Source of the DNA: an uncultured Alphaproteobacteria bacterium | GTDB lineage: Bacteria; Pseudomonadota; Alphaproteobacteria; RF32; CAG-239 | Direction: 5' to 3' | DNA length: 64,000 nucleotides | NCBI GenBank assembly: GCA_949493535.1 | Contig: CASZWJ010000003.1 | Span: forward strand, 59,293-123,292 | Shown here: positions 1-10,180 of the stretch, piece after piece | How positions within the stretch are numbered: the first letter of the stretch is position 1 | Layout of the letters: each line of letters opens with the position of its first letter | Notes under the pieces: generated by a model | The model's database searches: none | The model's input: the letters and a program-made list of their open reading frames with translations, nothing else | Told to the model about the DNA's origin: nothing | Program-made: the position numbers and the translations under genes

Positions 1-402
1 GACAAAAGCAAGAGCCATTTCAGAATCGTGATCGCCGACAATTCTCTCTCCGCGAATAAGAGTATTAGCTCCGTTGCGAATAGCCGCATCAATCGTCAAT
101 CCGTCATAGGAAACTATTTTCAGACACTCAGGCTCGTTAATCAACCGTGAAGCGGCCTTAAACTCCGTCTCTGAAAATATTTTTCTGCTTAACTGCCGAT
201 AACGAAAAAAACAAATAAAATCATCTATAGACGAAGCTATGAGCTTTTCCCGCTCTTGATGATTAAACAATGTTTTTTTAGCAGAATTAACACCGATGCC
301 GATAATGACCTCGTCAAAAGCGCATAACGCTTCACAAACTATTGCCAGATGGCCTTTTGTAAACGGGTCAAAACTTCCGGCATAAAAACCAATTTTTTTC
401 AT
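1..402 (-). CDS. coaD: Phosphopantetheine adenylyltransferase, 3' end cut by window edge
   Basis: Catalyses the adenylation of 4'-phosphopantetheine to dephospho-CoA in coenzyme A synthesis, in the cytosol. The N-terminus reads MKKIGFYAGSFDPFTKGHLA, which has the nucleotidyltransferase GSFDPFTKGH signature (family T/HxGH motif). Further on, NTLIRGERIVGDHDSEMALA matches the CoaD segment usually written TLIRGLRAVxDFEYE. The spacing between these blocks is longer than in E. coli CoaD, so a mid-domain insertion is possible. The ATG at 402-400 is the first in frame, and 134 codons are visible with no stop. A general cytidylyltransferase-like protein is the alternative, but the TLIRG block favours CoaD. 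Confidence 0.8.
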   Translation of the reverse strand, partial: MKKIGFYAGSFDPFTKGHLAIVCEALCAFDEVIIGIGVNSAKKTLFNHQEREKLIASSIDDFICFFRYRQLSRKIFSETEFKAASRLINEPECLKIVSYDGLTIDAAIRNGANTLIRGERIVGDHDSEMALAFV

Positions 403-530
403 ACTAATACGAATTAAATGATAAATTATAATAACTGAATTTTTCAGCAATATAATCTATTACGGGAATTTTGTCAACTTAACCGCTTCCAGAGCCTTAA
501 CCCGCACACAGTATTCTTTTTACATAACAG

Positions 531-570
531 GCAAAAATAAAAGGCCTTGGCGATTTCTCGCAGGGCCTTG
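531..570 (-). terminator. Rho-independent terminator behind the displaced tRNA-Phe 3' fragment
   Basis: Read on the minus strand, AAGGCC pairs with GGCCTT around an inner GCGA-gaaa-TCGC hairpin, followed by TTTTATTTTT. It lies directly downstream of the tRNA-Phe fragment at 576-598, as if it was once the terminator of the intact tRNA. Confidence 0.7.
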
Positions 571-575
571 AAATA

Positions 576-598
576 AATGGTGCTCAGGGACGGGATCG
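576..598 (-). pseudogene. Displaced 3' end of tRNA-Phe (direct repeat of 831-853)
   Basis: These 23 bases are identical to 831-853, which covers the CCA end, acceptor strand and part of the T arm of the intact tRNA-Phe. The match ends abruptly at 599. With the terminator at 531-570 this looks like the original 3' end of the gene, pushed away when an element integrated and supplied a new 3' end. The 232 bases in between (599-830) contain no convincing gene, only the GCTTGCGCGCAAGC palindrome near 690. Confidence 0.7.
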
Positions 599-800
599 TC
601 TTGCTGCGTAAGTTGCGCTTATTTCATAAGCTTAACTACTCCGCTTCGGGCACTCGGTTTGTAACGCTTGCTTTGCTTCGCTGCCGCTTGCGCGCAAGCT
701 GACAAACTTCTCGCCTTCCGTTGAAAAAATCTCCACCGGAGTTTTTTTCTGCCTACAGCCGCCGACATCGTGTCGACGCTTCAATCGCCTTTGCAACCAT

Positions 801-832
801 TAAAAAACCCTCCGCAAGGGAGGGTTTTTTAA
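801..832 (-). terminator. Terminator of tRNA-Phe
   Basis: Minus-strand hairpin CCCTCC-cttgc-GGAGGG-type stem (aaaccctcc / ggagggttt on the plus strand) with a run of T directly after the CCA end of tRNA-Phe. Confidence 0.8.
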
Positions 833-908
<76 letters not shown>

Positions 909-935
909 ATTAGGTTTCTCAATAGAACAAAGCAG

Positions 936-964
936 TTTATAAAGCATATTTTTTTGATTGTCTA
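936..964 (-). promoter_or_regulatory. Sigma-70 type promoter of tRNA-Phe
   Basis: On the minus strand TAGACA and TATAAA are separated by 17 bases, about 28 bases before the tRNA 5' end. Confidence 0.6.
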
Positions 965-999
965 GTCTATTTTTCAAAAATAATAACAATTTATAACAA

Positions 1000-1030
1000 A
1001 AAAAACAAAAAGGCTCCGTTATTCGGAGCC
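1000..1030 (-). terminator. Terminator of the DUF2934 gene
   Basis: Minus-strand hairpin GGCTCCG-aataa-CGGAGCC followed by a long T tract, 28 bases past the stop codon of the gene at 1059-1337. Confidence 0.85.
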
Positions 1031-1058
1031 TTGAAAACTTTTCAACACTATGAAAAAA

Positions 1059-1337
1059 CTATTTAGACTTTTTAGAAGTCAAAACAGTCTGCGGCATTTT
1101 GCGGCTTTTGGAAGCGGCAGAAGCTTTCAAAGCAACAGCGGCTTTAGCCAATTTGGAACCGCTTGCGGAAGCAGCAGCTTTTTTGCGGCCGTTTTTCAAT
1201 GTTGCGGCAGCGCTCAACGCATTCAACTGGCTGATAGCGGCAGACCAGTCCTGAGCACTGGTATTAGCCGGACAACCATTATTTTTCCAAATGTAATATG
1301 CAGCTTCGCGAATAGCATTTTCATTAAAATTAGTCAT
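1059..1337 (-). CDS. DUF2934 protein with lysine/alanine-rich tail
   Basis: A 92-residue protein. Residues 8-35 (IREAAYYIWKNNGCP and on) match the short DUF2934 module, whose function is unknown to me. The second half is made of Ala, Lys and Ser with a histone-H1-like composition and ends in KKSK, so nucleic-acid binding is plausible but inferred. It stands alone between tRNA-Phe and a divergent acyltransferase gene and has its own terminator. A similar basic tail occurs on PgsA at 17172-17891. Confidence 0.75.
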   Translation of the reverse strand: MTNFNENAIREAAYYIWKNNGCPANTSAQDWSAAISQLNALSAAATLKNGRKKAAASASGSKLAKAAVALKASAASKSRKMPQTVLTSKKSK

Positions 1338-1456
1338 TTATTTTCTCCAATATTCAACAAATCAGAGACAATCTATAATTGAATTATTAATAAAAGTTTA
1401 TAATTTGCCGAATATTAAAAAAAATATGCACGCAACAATCATTAATTTTAAGTGAT

Positions 1457-2038
1457 TTGCTTTCCCGTGAAAATCCTTTCATGATTCCAATTATGAAACA
1501 TCACGGGAGAGCTGCCATGAAAAGCGGAAAAAATTTTACATTAGGAGAATATGTCATCATAAAAAAACCGGAACTGGTCGAAACCGGAGACAACGTCAGA
1601 ATCTCAGATTTCTGCCGAATTTCTTCCGCTTGTGAAATCGGCTCCGATTGTGAAATTGCATCAGGAACATACATCTCCGGCGGTGACGGCAAATATAAAT
1701 TCAAAATGGGAAGTTACTCCAGTCTGGCAGCAGGTGTCCGAATTTGGCTTTCGAGCAATGACTATGTAAATGAGCTCGTAACCCATTCGGTTCCAAACGT
1801 AAAAGAAATCCAAGGCGATGTGACTTTAGGCAAATACACCGGCATCGGCACAAACTCGGTTATCATGCCCAACAATCACATTCCCGAAGGCGTCAGCATA
1901 GGCGCTTTAAGCTTCGTTCCCTCAAATTATAAATTTGAACCATGGACGGTTTATGCCGGACGGCCGATACGGCCGATAAAAAAACGCAATAAAGAAAATG
2001 TACTGAGAGTTTTAAAAGAACTCGGCCGGGAAATATAG
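1457..2038 (+). CDS. Hexapeptide-repeat acyltransferase (LbetaH fold)
   Basis: A 193-residue protein with imperfect hexapeptide repeats across residues 30-165 (for example VRISDFCRISSACEIGSDCE and later VTLGKYTGIGTNSVIMPNN). This is the left-handed beta-helix of the O-acetyltransferase/CAT-B group, including a candidate catalytic His in the PNNHIPEG loop. Such enzymes acetylate sugars of LPS, capsule or antibiotics using acetyl-CoA; the substrate cannot be read here. The reading frame opens with TTG at 1457. An ATG at 1481 (MIPIMKHHG) is an equally possible start, and no strong Shine-Dalgarno decides between them. It is a single gene followed by a bidirectional terminator. Confidence 0.75.
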   Translation: MLSRENPFMIPIMKHHGRAAMKSGKNFTLGEYVIIKKPELVETGDNVRISDFCRISSACEIGSDCEIASGTYISGGDGKYKFKMGSYSSLAAGVRIWLSSNDYVNELVTHSVPNVKEIQGDVTLGKYTGIGTNSVIMPNNHIPEGVSIGALSFVPSNYKFEPWTVYAGRPIRPIKKRNKENVLRVLKELGREI

Positions 2039-2080
2039 AATTCTATTGCCTATCATAATAAAAAATAACGCTGACATATA

Positions 2081-2121
2081 AAAAAACACGTTCCGAACTT
2101 TTATAGTCGAACGTGTTTTTT
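2081..2121. terminator. Bidirectional terminator
   Basis: AACACGTTC (2085-2093) pairs with GAACGTGTT (2109-2117), with A6 before and T6 after, so it can terminate in both directions. Confidence 0.8.
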
Positions 2122-2144
2122 CACAGATATTCATGAGGCTATCC

Positions 2145-2385
2145 TGTAAACTTGGATAATGCGGAAAATAAAATGATTTCTAGCGGCAATGAATTTTAAT
2201 ATGCATAAAAGTATATGAGGAAACTTTCAACTCGCAATTTCTGTATGAGCAGACCTCTTTTTATAAAGACCGTTATATGAGCCGAATAATAAGAAATAAA
2301 GAAGTCGGCAAAGGCGTGTACAAACAGGTACATAACTGAGCCGACTGTCTGCAATTTCTGTATTAGGCGGCCATAGAATGGCCTT
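2145..2385 (-). repeat. Intergenic palindromic repeat, copy A (two units)
   Basis: Fills the space after the ftsH stop. The unit next to ftsH contains AGTCGGC/GCCGACT arms (2312-2348) enclosing a GTGTACaaacagGTACAT core, then CAATTTCTGTATTAGGCGGC and CATAGAAT. The second unit (about 2145-2260) again has CGCAATTTCTGTATGAGCAG. On the minus strand the first unit aligns almost base for base with copy B (5395-5494). No protein-coding potential is evident. Confidence 0.7.
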
Positions 2386-2390
2386 TATAC

Positions 2391-4256
2391 CTACACTTCG
2401 GGAATAGAAGAATGAACCCTCTTCTCCTCCGGCACCGGCTGTTCTTTCGACTTATCAATCGGTTTTCCGGCTAACAAATCTTTAATTTCCTGTCCGGTTA
2501 AAGTCTCATATTCAATCAAAGCTTGCGCCAATTTTTCCCAATCTTCCTTATGCTCGGTCAAAATTTTTGTTGCCCGTTCATGCGCCTGAGTGATAAAAGC
2601 CTTGATTTCGGAATCAACCAATGCCGCCGTCTGTTCGCTCATGTTTTGGCTTTGGGTAACCGATTTCCCGAGAAAAACCTCATTAGAATTATCGGCATAC
2701 AAAATCGGTCCGAGCTTATCGCTCATCCCCCATTCCATAACCATCGAACGCGCCAAATTTGTCGCCGCGGAAATATCAGAAGAAGCGCCTGAAGTCACGG
2801 CGTTATATCCCATTTTCAATTCTTCGGCAACACGCCCGCCCATCATGATCGTCAACAACGAATGCATTTTGGCGCGCGAATAAGAATGCTGGTCTTTTTC
2901 AGGAAGCTGCTGCACCATACCCAAAGCCCGCCCGCGCGGAATAATCGTCGCCTTATGGATTGGGTCTGCTTCCTCTACATTCAGGGAACAAATCGCATGT
3001 CCGGCCTCGTGGTAAGCGGTATTGCTTTTTTCTTTCTCATCCATCACCATAGATTTGCGCTCGTTACCCATGAGAACTTTATCTTTGGCATCGTCAAAAT
3101 CAGCGGAAGTCACCTTATGCTTGTTCTTACGGGCGGCAAGCAAAGCGGCTTCATTAACCAGATTCGCCAAATCGGCACCGGAGAACCCCGGCGTTCCGCG
3201 GGCGACAACCGACAAATTGACATCCTTCGCCAAAGGCACTTTTTTAACATGAACCTTTAAAATTTCTTCTCTGCCGCGAATATCCGGATTGGTAACGGTT
3301 ACCTGACGGTCAAAACGTCCCGGACGCAGCAAAGCAGGGTCAAGAACATCCGGACGGTTGGTTGCGGCAATCAGAATAACATTCTCATTGTCTTCAAAAC
3401 CGTCCATTTCAACCAATAACTGGTTTAATGTCTGCTCGCGTTCATCATTGCCGCCGCCCAAACCGGCGCCGCGATGCCGCCCGACTGCGTCAATCTCGTC
3501 AATAAACAACAAACAGGGCGCATTCTTTTTGGCTTGCGCAAACATATCGCGAACGCGTGACGCACCGACACCGACAAACATCTCGACAAAGTCAGAACCG
3601 GAAATTGAGAAAAACGGCACATTCGCCTCGCCGGCAACGGCTTTGGCCAACAAAGTCTTACCGGTTCCCGGAGGGCCTACTAACAAAACGCCCTTCGGAA
3701 TTTTTCCGCCCAAACGCTGAAATTTTGAAGGATCTTTTAAGAAATCAATTACTTCTTCCAATTCTTGCTTGGATTCGTCACAACCGGCAACATCGGCAAA
3801 GGTCACCTTTTTGGTATTTTCAATCAAACGGGCGCGTGATTTTCCGAAACTCATGGCTTTATTGTTGCCTGAATTTGCCTGACGCATAAAGAAAATCCAA
3901 ACGCCGATTAATAAAATCATCGGAAACCAGGAAATAACCACACCCCAAAATGTGTCAGAAGAATTATCCTGCGGCTGGGCAGTCACTTTGACGCCGCTGT
4001 GGCGCAAAGTCTCCACCATGGTCGGATCATAAGGCGCATAAGTTGTAAACTTGCGTCCGTCCGTATAAGAACCGGCAATATCGGGACCGGCAATATTCAC
4101 TTCCGAAATCCGCTTATTTTCAACGTCAGTCATAAAATCCGAAAAAGCCAGAGTTTCATAATTTGAACGTTTAACTCCGGCGCTGAACATGTTCATGACC
4201 GAAGACAACAAGACAATGGCTATCAGCCAGACAATAATACTTTTTCCTGATTTCAT
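2391..4256 (-). CDS. ftsH: ATP-dependent zinc metalloprotease FtsH
   Basis: Membrane-anchored AAA+ protease that degrades misfolded membrane proteins and short-lived regulators. It has 621 residues, slightly short of the usual 630-650. TM1 is at residues 7-25 and TM2 at about 106-123. The AAA module has Walker A GPPGTGKT (194-201), Walker B LLFIDEID and the SRH region; the zinc site is HEAGH near residue 417. The C-terminal tail is charged and low in complexity. It lies downstream of tilS with a 31-base gap, the order seen in the tol-pal-tilS-ftsH cluster of Alphaproteobacteria. Repeat copy A follows directly. Confidence 0.98.
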   Translation of the reverse strand: MKSGKSIIVWLIAIVLLSSVMNMFSAGVKRSNYETLAFSDFMTDVENKRISEVNIAGPDIAGSYTDGRKFTTYAPYDPTMVETLRHSGVKVTAQPQDNSSDTFWGVVISWFPMILLIGVWIFFMRQANSGNNKAMSFGKSRARLIENTKKVTFADVAGCDESKQELEEVIDFLKDPSKFQRLGGKIPKGVLLVGPPGTGKTLLAKAVAGEANVPFFSISGSDFVEMFVGVGASRVRDMFAQAKKNAPCLLFIDEIDAVGRHRGAGLGGGNDEREQTLNQLLVEMDGFEDNENVILIAATNRPDVLDPALLRPGRFDRQVTVTNPDIRGREEILKVHVKKVPLAKDVNLSVVARGTPGFSGADLANLVNEAALLAARKNKHKVTSADFDDAKDKVLMGNERKSMVMDEKEKSNTAYHEAGHAICSLNVEEADPIHKATIIPRGRALGMVQQLPEKDQHSYSRAKMHSLLTIMMGGRVAEELKMGYNAVTSGASSDISAATNLARSMVMEWGMSDKLGPILYADNSNEVFLGKSVTQSQNMSEQTAALVDSEIKAFITQAHERATKILTEHKEDWEKLAQALIEYETLTGQEIKDLLAGKPIDKSKEQPVPEEKRVHSSIPEV

Positions 4257-4287
4257 CGTATTTCCTTATTGCTAAAAATATAACTTA

Positions 4288-5367
4288 TTAATATATAGGG
4301 TTTAATTTGAGCAAAGACAATCGCAATTTGTAAGGTATTTTAATTTTTTTATATTTGGGATTAGCTTCAACAAAATCTTCCCAAAGTTTTTTGGCCGGCC
4401 GTTTTTTTATTTTAAGCTCGGGAACAATCCAAATTTGCCCGTAATCCCTTATAATTTCACAACCGCCCAAAGTGCAGGATTTAAACGTTTTTTCGGATAA
4501 ACGCCGGATTAAACGCTCAAGTTCAGCCGCCTCTGCTTTATATTTGGCACCGCCATACTGATAAATAAGCGTTCCTAAAACCCTGAACAACAACTCCTCA
4601 TGCATTTCGCCAAGATTTTTAATTGAGAACGAAACGCCGGCATCATCCCAATTGCGCACATGGTTTTTAATAAACTTGGAGGTCTGTTCCTGCACATAAG
4701 CCAACGTCTGCTGCAAAACCTTCATGGTCTCGGCCAGACGCATCGGCGTAATATCTAACTTTTCAGAAAGCTGTGGCAAAAACTTGCGAACCCGCACCCG
4801 CAAAAAATCATTACATTGGTTTGACGGATCTTCCACCCATTGCACTTGCCGGCGCTTAAGATAGCGTTTTAATTCTTCTGGCATAACATTTAAGAGCGGC
4901 CGCAAAATCAAAAGCCCGCCACGCAGGGAAACCGGTTTCATGCCGCTCAAGCCGTCCAAACCGCTGCCTCGCTGCAAACGCATCAAAAAAGTTTCAGCTT
5001 GGTCATGAGCCTGATGCGCTACGGCTATTGCCTTAAAATCATGAGCCAGACACCATTCTTCAAGCAATGCATAACGCGCCTCACGCGCAGCCTCTTCAAT
5101 TCCGGTCACCGGCTTTTGGCCTTTCCACACCAAAATATGATGTTCTATGCCGCATTCTTTCATAAGCTTTGCCACATAAGAAGCTTCCGCGGCTGATTCT
5201 TCGCGCAATCCATGCTCGACAGTTAAGGCTGTCAGCTTAATTCCCAAATTTTTACATTCATCATTCATCATTAAAGCCAAAGCCAGTGAATCTGCTCCGC
5301 CGGAAACCGCTACTGCCAGCTTGTCTAAATGAGACAATAAATGATGTGATAAAAACTCTTTTAACAA
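4288..5367 (-). CDS. tilS: tRNA(Ile)-lysidine synthase
   Basis: Converts C34 of tRNA-Ile2 (CAU) to lysidine with ATP and lysine, so that AUA codons are read as Ile. The PP-loop signature SGGADSLAL is at residues 22-30, and an RGSGLDGLSGM block matches TilS. At 359 residues it is on the compact side. The start is unusual: the only classical start codon in frame is TTG at 5367, with an AAAGG about 13 bases upstream; an ATT three bases earlier sits at a better distance. Repeat copy B lies between it and cpoB, so the tol-pal-like operon is interrupted by a structured element here. Confidence 0.95.
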   Translation of the reverse strand: MLKEFLSHHLLSHLDKLAVAVSGGADSLALALMMNDECKNLGIKLTALTVEHGLREESAAEASYVAKLMKECGIEHHILVWKGQKPVTGIEEAAREARYALLEEWCLAHDFKAIAVAHQAHDQAETFLMRLQRGSGLDGLSGMKPVSLRGGLLILRPLLNVMPEELKRYLKRRQVQWVEDPSNQCNDFLRVRVRKFLPQLSEKLDITPMRLAETMKVLQQTLAYVQEQTSKFIKNHVRNWDDAGVSFSIKNLGEMHEELLFRVLGTLIYQYGGAKYKAEAAELERLIRRLSEKTFKSCTLGGCEIIRDYGQIWIVPELKIKKRPAKKLWEDFVEANPKYKKIKIPYKLRLSLLKLNPIY

Positions 5368-5394
5368 AATGAAAACACCTTTACCTAAAATTCA

Positions 5395-5494
5395 TCCTGT
5401 CGGAAAATAACAAGAAATCAGCGACAGAGCGTACAAAAAAGCGCATGATTGAACTGACTATCCGCAATTTCTGTATGAGCTGCCCATAGAATAA
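5395..5494 (-). repeat. Intergenic palindromic repeat, copy B
   Basis: On the minus strand it runs from TTCTATGGGCAGCTCATACA to GATTTCTTGTTATTTTC and aligns along its length with the first unit of copy A. The TTCT...AGAA closure around the CTATGG-CATACAG loop is kept. It sits between cpoB and tilS. Confidence 0.7.
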
Positions 5495-5497
5495 ATT

Positions 5498-6361
5498 TTA
5501 CTTGCAGTTAAGGCTCTTCGCCTCTTGCTCTGCTTTTTTCTTAACACGGTCTTCCGCTTTGGGAAACTCTGATGTCATACTTGTAAAAGCGGCACAAGCC
5601 TCGGTTTTCTTTTTCAATTCTTTCATGCTCATGCCCAATTTCAACAAGCTGTCCGGGCCTTTGGGACCGTCTTTGTATTGTTTGTAAGCCTTGCCGAAAG
5701 CAATGGCCGCATCCTTATAGTTTTTTTGCCCGTAATAAACTTCGCCCAGCCAATATTGTGCATTGCCGGCTAATTTATCTTTAGGAAAACGCCGTAAAAC
5801 GGAATCAAAACTGCTTTCTGCCGTTGCAAAATCATTGGCTTTCAAAGCATCCAAACCGGCCTGATAAATTTCATCGGCTGACCGTGTCGGCACATTCGGC
5901 AAATCATTTCCCGAGGCAATCGTATCGCCGACAATTGACTTCGGGGCATTTTGGGCAACAGGTGCCTTAAATTTTTCTTTCGGCGCTTGGATTCCTCCGC
6001 CGGCTCCGCCGCCGATAGGTCTGCCTTCAAGCATTTTCAAACGGATGTCAATATCCTTATTTATCAGGGTCAAACGGTCATCAAGCGTCTTGATTTTATG
6101 ATTAATTTCATCAAGACGGCCATTAATATCACGCATATTTTCATCAAATTCACCCATGCGCAAAGCCATGTCCGCCCCTGATGCCGGAGCTAAAGAATTG
6201 CCGTTTTTAGAACGATAAGATTCGCGCTGCAAAGCCCTGACATCTTCTTTCAATGCTTCAAGATCCGCTTCCAGAGCGCCAAACTGCTGCATCTGAGCCT
6301 GAGCGGCAGAACAGAACAAAACAAAAGAAAAAGACAAACTTAAAAATTTTGAAATCTGCAT
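5498..6361 (-). CDS. cpoB: Tol-Pal system coordinator CpoB (YbgF)
   Basis: Periplasmic TPR protein that links Tol-Pal driven outer-membrane constriction to peptidoglycan synthesis at division. The 287 residues begin with a signal peptide ending AQA (cleavage before QMQQFG). A coiled-coil trimerisation segment spans about residues 27-115, a Gly/Pro/Ala-rich linker follows, and TPR repeats start near residue 163 (EIYQAGLDALKANDFATAES and two more units), as in YbgF/CpoB. It follows pal after 126 bases holding a terminator hairpin, so part of its transcription may be independent of pal. Confidence 0.93.
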   Translation of the reverse strand: MQISKFLSLSFSFVLFCSAAQAQMQQFGALEADLEALKEDVRALQRESYRSKNGNSLAPASGADMALRMGEFDENMRDINGRLDEINHKIKTLDDRLTLINKDIDIRLKMLEGRPIGGGAGGGIQAPKEKFKAPVAQNAPKSIVGDTIASGNDLPNVPTRSADEIYQAGLDALKANDFATAESSFDSVLRRFPKDKLAGNAQYWLGEVYYGQKNYKDAAIAFGKAYKQYKDGPKGPDSLLKLGMSMKELKKKTEACAAFTSMTSEFPKAEDRVKKKAEQEAKSLNCK

Positions 6362-6433
6362 AAAAACCTCTGTTATAAAAGGATTAAAAACTGATATTAA
6401 GTTAAAACAAAATATCTATAATCACAAGACATA

Positions 6434-6466
6434 AAAAAAACGTATCCCAAATTAGGATACGTTTTT
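6434..6466 (-). terminator. Hairpin terminator between pal and cpoB
   Basis: AACGTATCC pairs with GGATACGTT around CAAATTA; a run of A on the plus strand gives the minus-strand transcript a T tail. It probably sets a higher level of pal than of cpoB mRNA. Confidence 0.75.
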
Positions 6467-6487
6467 AATCTGTTTTGCAACCGTAAA

Positions 6488-6958
6488 TTAGTTAGCAGAA
6501 GAAGCTTTAACTACAGTTACGCCACGACGGTTTTGAGCCCAAGCAGCTTCGTTGTTACCCAGAACAGCCGGTCTTTCTTTACCATAAGAAATGGTAGAAA
6601 TGCGGTCAGCAGCTACACCCTGAGAAACCAGGTACTGTTTAACGGCATTAGCGCGGCGTTCACCCAGAGCCAAGTTGTACTCACGGGTACCTCTTTCATC
6701 GCAGTAACCTTGAACGATTACGTTAACTCTCTTGTGGTCTTTCAGCCATTTAGCCTGACCATCCAATACTTCAGCAGCATTGTTAGAAATAGCAGAGCTG
6801 TCAAATGCAAAGAAAACTCTGTCTTCAGCGTTAGCCATGAAGTCGCGAGCTTCTCTAGAATCACATTCGCTGCCACCGAACAAACCACCGTCAAAACCTA
6901 AAGACGAACAGCCTGACAGAGCAACAATAGCACAGAACAAACTTAAAAGTTTTTTCAT
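6488..6958 (-). CDS. pal: Peptidoglycan-associated lipoprotein Pal
   Basis: Outer-membrane lipoprotein of the Tol-Pal complex that binds peptidoglycan. Start chosen at the ATG at 6958 (MKKLLSLFC) because GGAG lies at the right distance; an in-frame ATG 15 bases upstream (6973) would put residues before the signal peptide. The lipobox is ALSGC and the mature protein starts at Cys. Residues 45-150 form an OmpA-like domain with the FFAFDSS strand, GYCDERG and NLALGERRA blocks. The length of 156 residues is typical. tolB, normally just upstream in Alphaproteobacteria, is absent; instead there is a 460-base gap with repeat copy C and then rlmH. Confidence 0.97.
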   Translation of the reverse strand: MKKLLSLFCAIVALSGCSSLGFDGGLFGGSECDSREARDFMANAEDRVFFAFDSSAISNNAAEVLDGQAKWLKDHKRVNVIVQGYCDERGTREYNLALGERRANAVKQYLVSQGVAADRISTISYGKERPAVLGNNEAAWAQNRRGVTVVKASSAN

Positions 6959-7239
6959 TTTATTAATCTCCATATGGGTTATTTTTGTAATTGTTAAACA
7001 ACTAATACAGCATTAACTTAAGCAATAAAAATTAATTTTTCAACAACAAAAATTAATAGCAATCAAAATATCGAGAAAAACTGTTAATTATTGATGCCGA
7101 TAAACTAAAATGCTTATACAAATCAAATATATGCTATTTTAAAATATTAAATAGAACTTCTGTTTTAATTTTTGAAAAAAAATTTTACGATTCGTATTTT
7201 CTGCCTGCCGCCTCCACAACAAAATTTAATTATGTGCAT

Positions 7240-7420
7240 CTGACAATAAGTAGGTAAGGACACTTTCATGCCCTGTATGAGCAGACCATAGGGCAAATTG
7301 AGAAAGTTCGGATAGCGGAATTTATAGAGTGATTTAGAAGGCGAAGAAAATTTTAGTGTACAAAGAAGTACATGAATTTTCCGAGACCGCACTAAATTGC
7401 TCTAGAAAACCGCTAGACGA
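7240..7420 (-). repeat. Intergenic palindromic repeat, copy C (long hairpin)
   Basis: Within the 6959-7422 gap. GAAAATT...GTGTAC and GTACAT...AATTTTC (about 7340-7382) form a long stem around AAAGAA, and AGCGG/CCGCT form outer arms. A separate hairpin GCCCT/AGGGC (about 7269-7293) encloses the family's conserved GTATGAGCAGACCAT loop; its stem bases differ from copies A and B but still pair, which is compensatory change. The rest of the gap (6959-7239) shows no gene. Confidence 0.7.
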
Positions 7421-7422
7421 GC

Positions 7423-7863
7423 TTATTCTCTGTGATAGGGATGATGACTGATAATAGTTTGGATTCGATAGATTTGCTCGGAGAGAACCGCACGCATCAG
7501 CATATGCGGCAGGGTCAGTTTGCCAAAAGAAAGAAGCAAATCGGCTTTATCTCTGGTTGACTGCAGATGTCCGTCTGCCCCGCCGATTAAAAAACAAATT
7601 TCAGACGCGCCGTTAATCTGCCAGTTTTCGATTTTTTTCGCCAATTCCAGACTTTTCAAATTTTCGCCGCGCTCGTCCAGCACAACAACTTTGGCCCCGG
7701 CCGGAATTGAAGACTGCAAAAACTTCGCCTCATCAGCCTGATCGGAATTGTCTTTTTCCTTAATCATGATTTCCCACCCCGAACGCTTGGCATATTCGGC
7801 AATAATCTGCGCTTCGGGAGAATTTTTTTTACATTTGCCGATAGCAATAATAAAAACCTTCAT
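7423..7863 (-). CDS. rlmH: 23S rRNA (pseudouridine1915-N3)-methyltransferase RlmH
   Basis: SPOUT-class enzyme that methylates pseudouridine 1915 in helix 69 of 23S rRNA on assembled 70S ribosomes, using SAM. The 146 residues include the SAM-binding LIGGADGH knot motif (about 91-98) and the C-terminal QIYRIQTIISHHPYHRE, matching the RlmH ending. It is the last gene of the rplU-rpmA-obgE-rsfS-rlmH series, separated from rsfS by a hairpin. Confidence 0.96.
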   Translation of the reverse strand: MKVFIIAIGKCKKNSPEAQIIAEYAKRSGWEIMIKEKDNSDQADEAKFLQSSIPAGAKVVVLDERGENLKSLELAKKIENWQINGASEICFLIGGADGHLQSTRDKADLLLSFGKLTLPHMLMRAVLSEQIYRIQTIISHHPYHRE

Positions 7864-7882
7864 TGATTACCTCTATAAGCCT

Positions 7883-7918
7883 CAAAAAAGCCTTGAAGAA
7901 TTTTTCTCCAAGGCTTTA
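7883..7918 (-). terminator. Terminator downstream of rsfS
   Basis: On the minus strand AGCCTTGgAGAA pairs with TTCTtCAAGGCT, followed by TTTTTT. It lies between rsfS and rlmH and may attenuate read-through into rlmH. Confidence 0.75.
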
Positions 7919-7921
7919 ACA

Positions 7922-9390
<1,469 letters not shown>

Positions 9391-9429
9391 CTAACTTTGA
9401 TAAACTGCTTCAACATTCATTAATATAAT

Positions 9430-9460
9430 AAACGAAAGGGGGATTAAACACCCCCTCCGC
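9430..9460 (-). terminator. Weak hairpin terminator behind rpmA
   Basis: GGGGG/CCCCC stem with a TTTCGTTT tail on the minus strand. The short uneven T tail suggests partial termination before obgE. Confidence 0.5.
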
Positions 9461-9485
9461 CAAATCTTTGCTATTTTTCCAAAAA

Positions 9486-9740
9486 CTATTCGGTAACAAC
9501 TGAAACGACAGTTTTGTCGCCGGCTTTTTTAGAAAATTCAACCTTACCTTCGGCAACTGCGAAGATAGTATGGTCTTTACCCATAGCAACATTGTTGCCC
9601 GGGTGGTAAACAGTACCACGCTGGCGAATAATGATATTGCCGGGGATAACGGCTTCACCGCCGAATTTTTTAACGCCCAAACGACGGCCTTCGGAATCGC
9701 GTCCGTTGTTGGAACTACCGCCTGACTTTTTATGTGCCAT
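9486..9740 (-). CDS. rpmA: 50S ribosomal protein L27
   Basis: 84-residue bL27. The N-terminus [20 protein letters not shown] is the conserved tail that reaches the peptidyl-transferase centre, followed by [20 protein letters not shown] and [20 protein letters not shown]. Length and sequence are typical. It follows rplU by 25 bases in the universal rplU-rpmA pair. Confidence 0.98.
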   Translation of the reverse strand: MAHKKSGGSSNNGRDSEGRRLGVKKFGGEAVIPGNIIIRQRGTVYHPGNNVAMGKDHTIFAVAEGKVEFSKKAGDKTVVSVVTE

Positions 9741-9765
9741 AACTAAATTCTCCCTTTATTCTCTA

Positions 9766-10068
9766 CTATTTGCCGCAGACATCGGTAATTTTAACCAATG
9801 TAATGCTTTGTCTGTGGCCGTTCTTACGACGATAGTTTTGTCTTCTTTTCTTTTTGAAAACAATAACTTTTGCATCTCTTGCCTGTTTCAAAATGGTAGC
9901 TTTGACAGAAGCGCCTGCAACCAGAGGAGTGCCAATGGTTTCGCCGCAAGCCAAAACTTCGTTAAAAGTTACTTCGCTGCCTTCATCGCCGGCGATTTTT
10001 TCAATTTTAACAACATCACCAGATGCTACTTTATATTGTTTTCCGCCTGTTTTAATTACTGCGTACAT
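9766..10068 (-). CDS. rplU: 50S ribosomal protein L21
   Basis: 100-residue bL21 starting [20 protein letters not shown], with the C-terminal [16 protein letters not shown] rRNA-binding segment. First gene of the rplU-rpmA operon; a strong promoter is visible at 10117-10144. Confidence 0.98.
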   Translation of the reverse strand: MYAVIKTGGKQYKVASGDVVKIEKIAGDEGSEVTFNEVLACGETIGTPLVAGASVKATILKQARDAKVIVFKKKRRQNYRRKNGHRQSITLVKITDVCGK

Positions 10069-10116
10069 TTTTATTCACCTAATTTCAGATTATTTTAAAC
10101 ATAAAACGTTGCTTGC

Positions 10117-10144
10117 AATATACATAACTTTTTTAAGCTGTCAA
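10117..10144 (-). promoter_or_regulatory. Promoter of rplU-rpmA
   Basis: On the minus strand, consensus TTGACA and TATATT boxes are separated by 16 bases, about 50 bases upstream of the rplU start. Confidence 0.7.
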
Positions 10145-10180
10145 TAAGAATCTATAGAAAAAATTAACAATTTGCCCCAT

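Noticed and set aside
9410..9658. 82-residue frame overlapping rpmA
   Set aside because: Shadow of rpmA in another frame; L27 is unmistakable.
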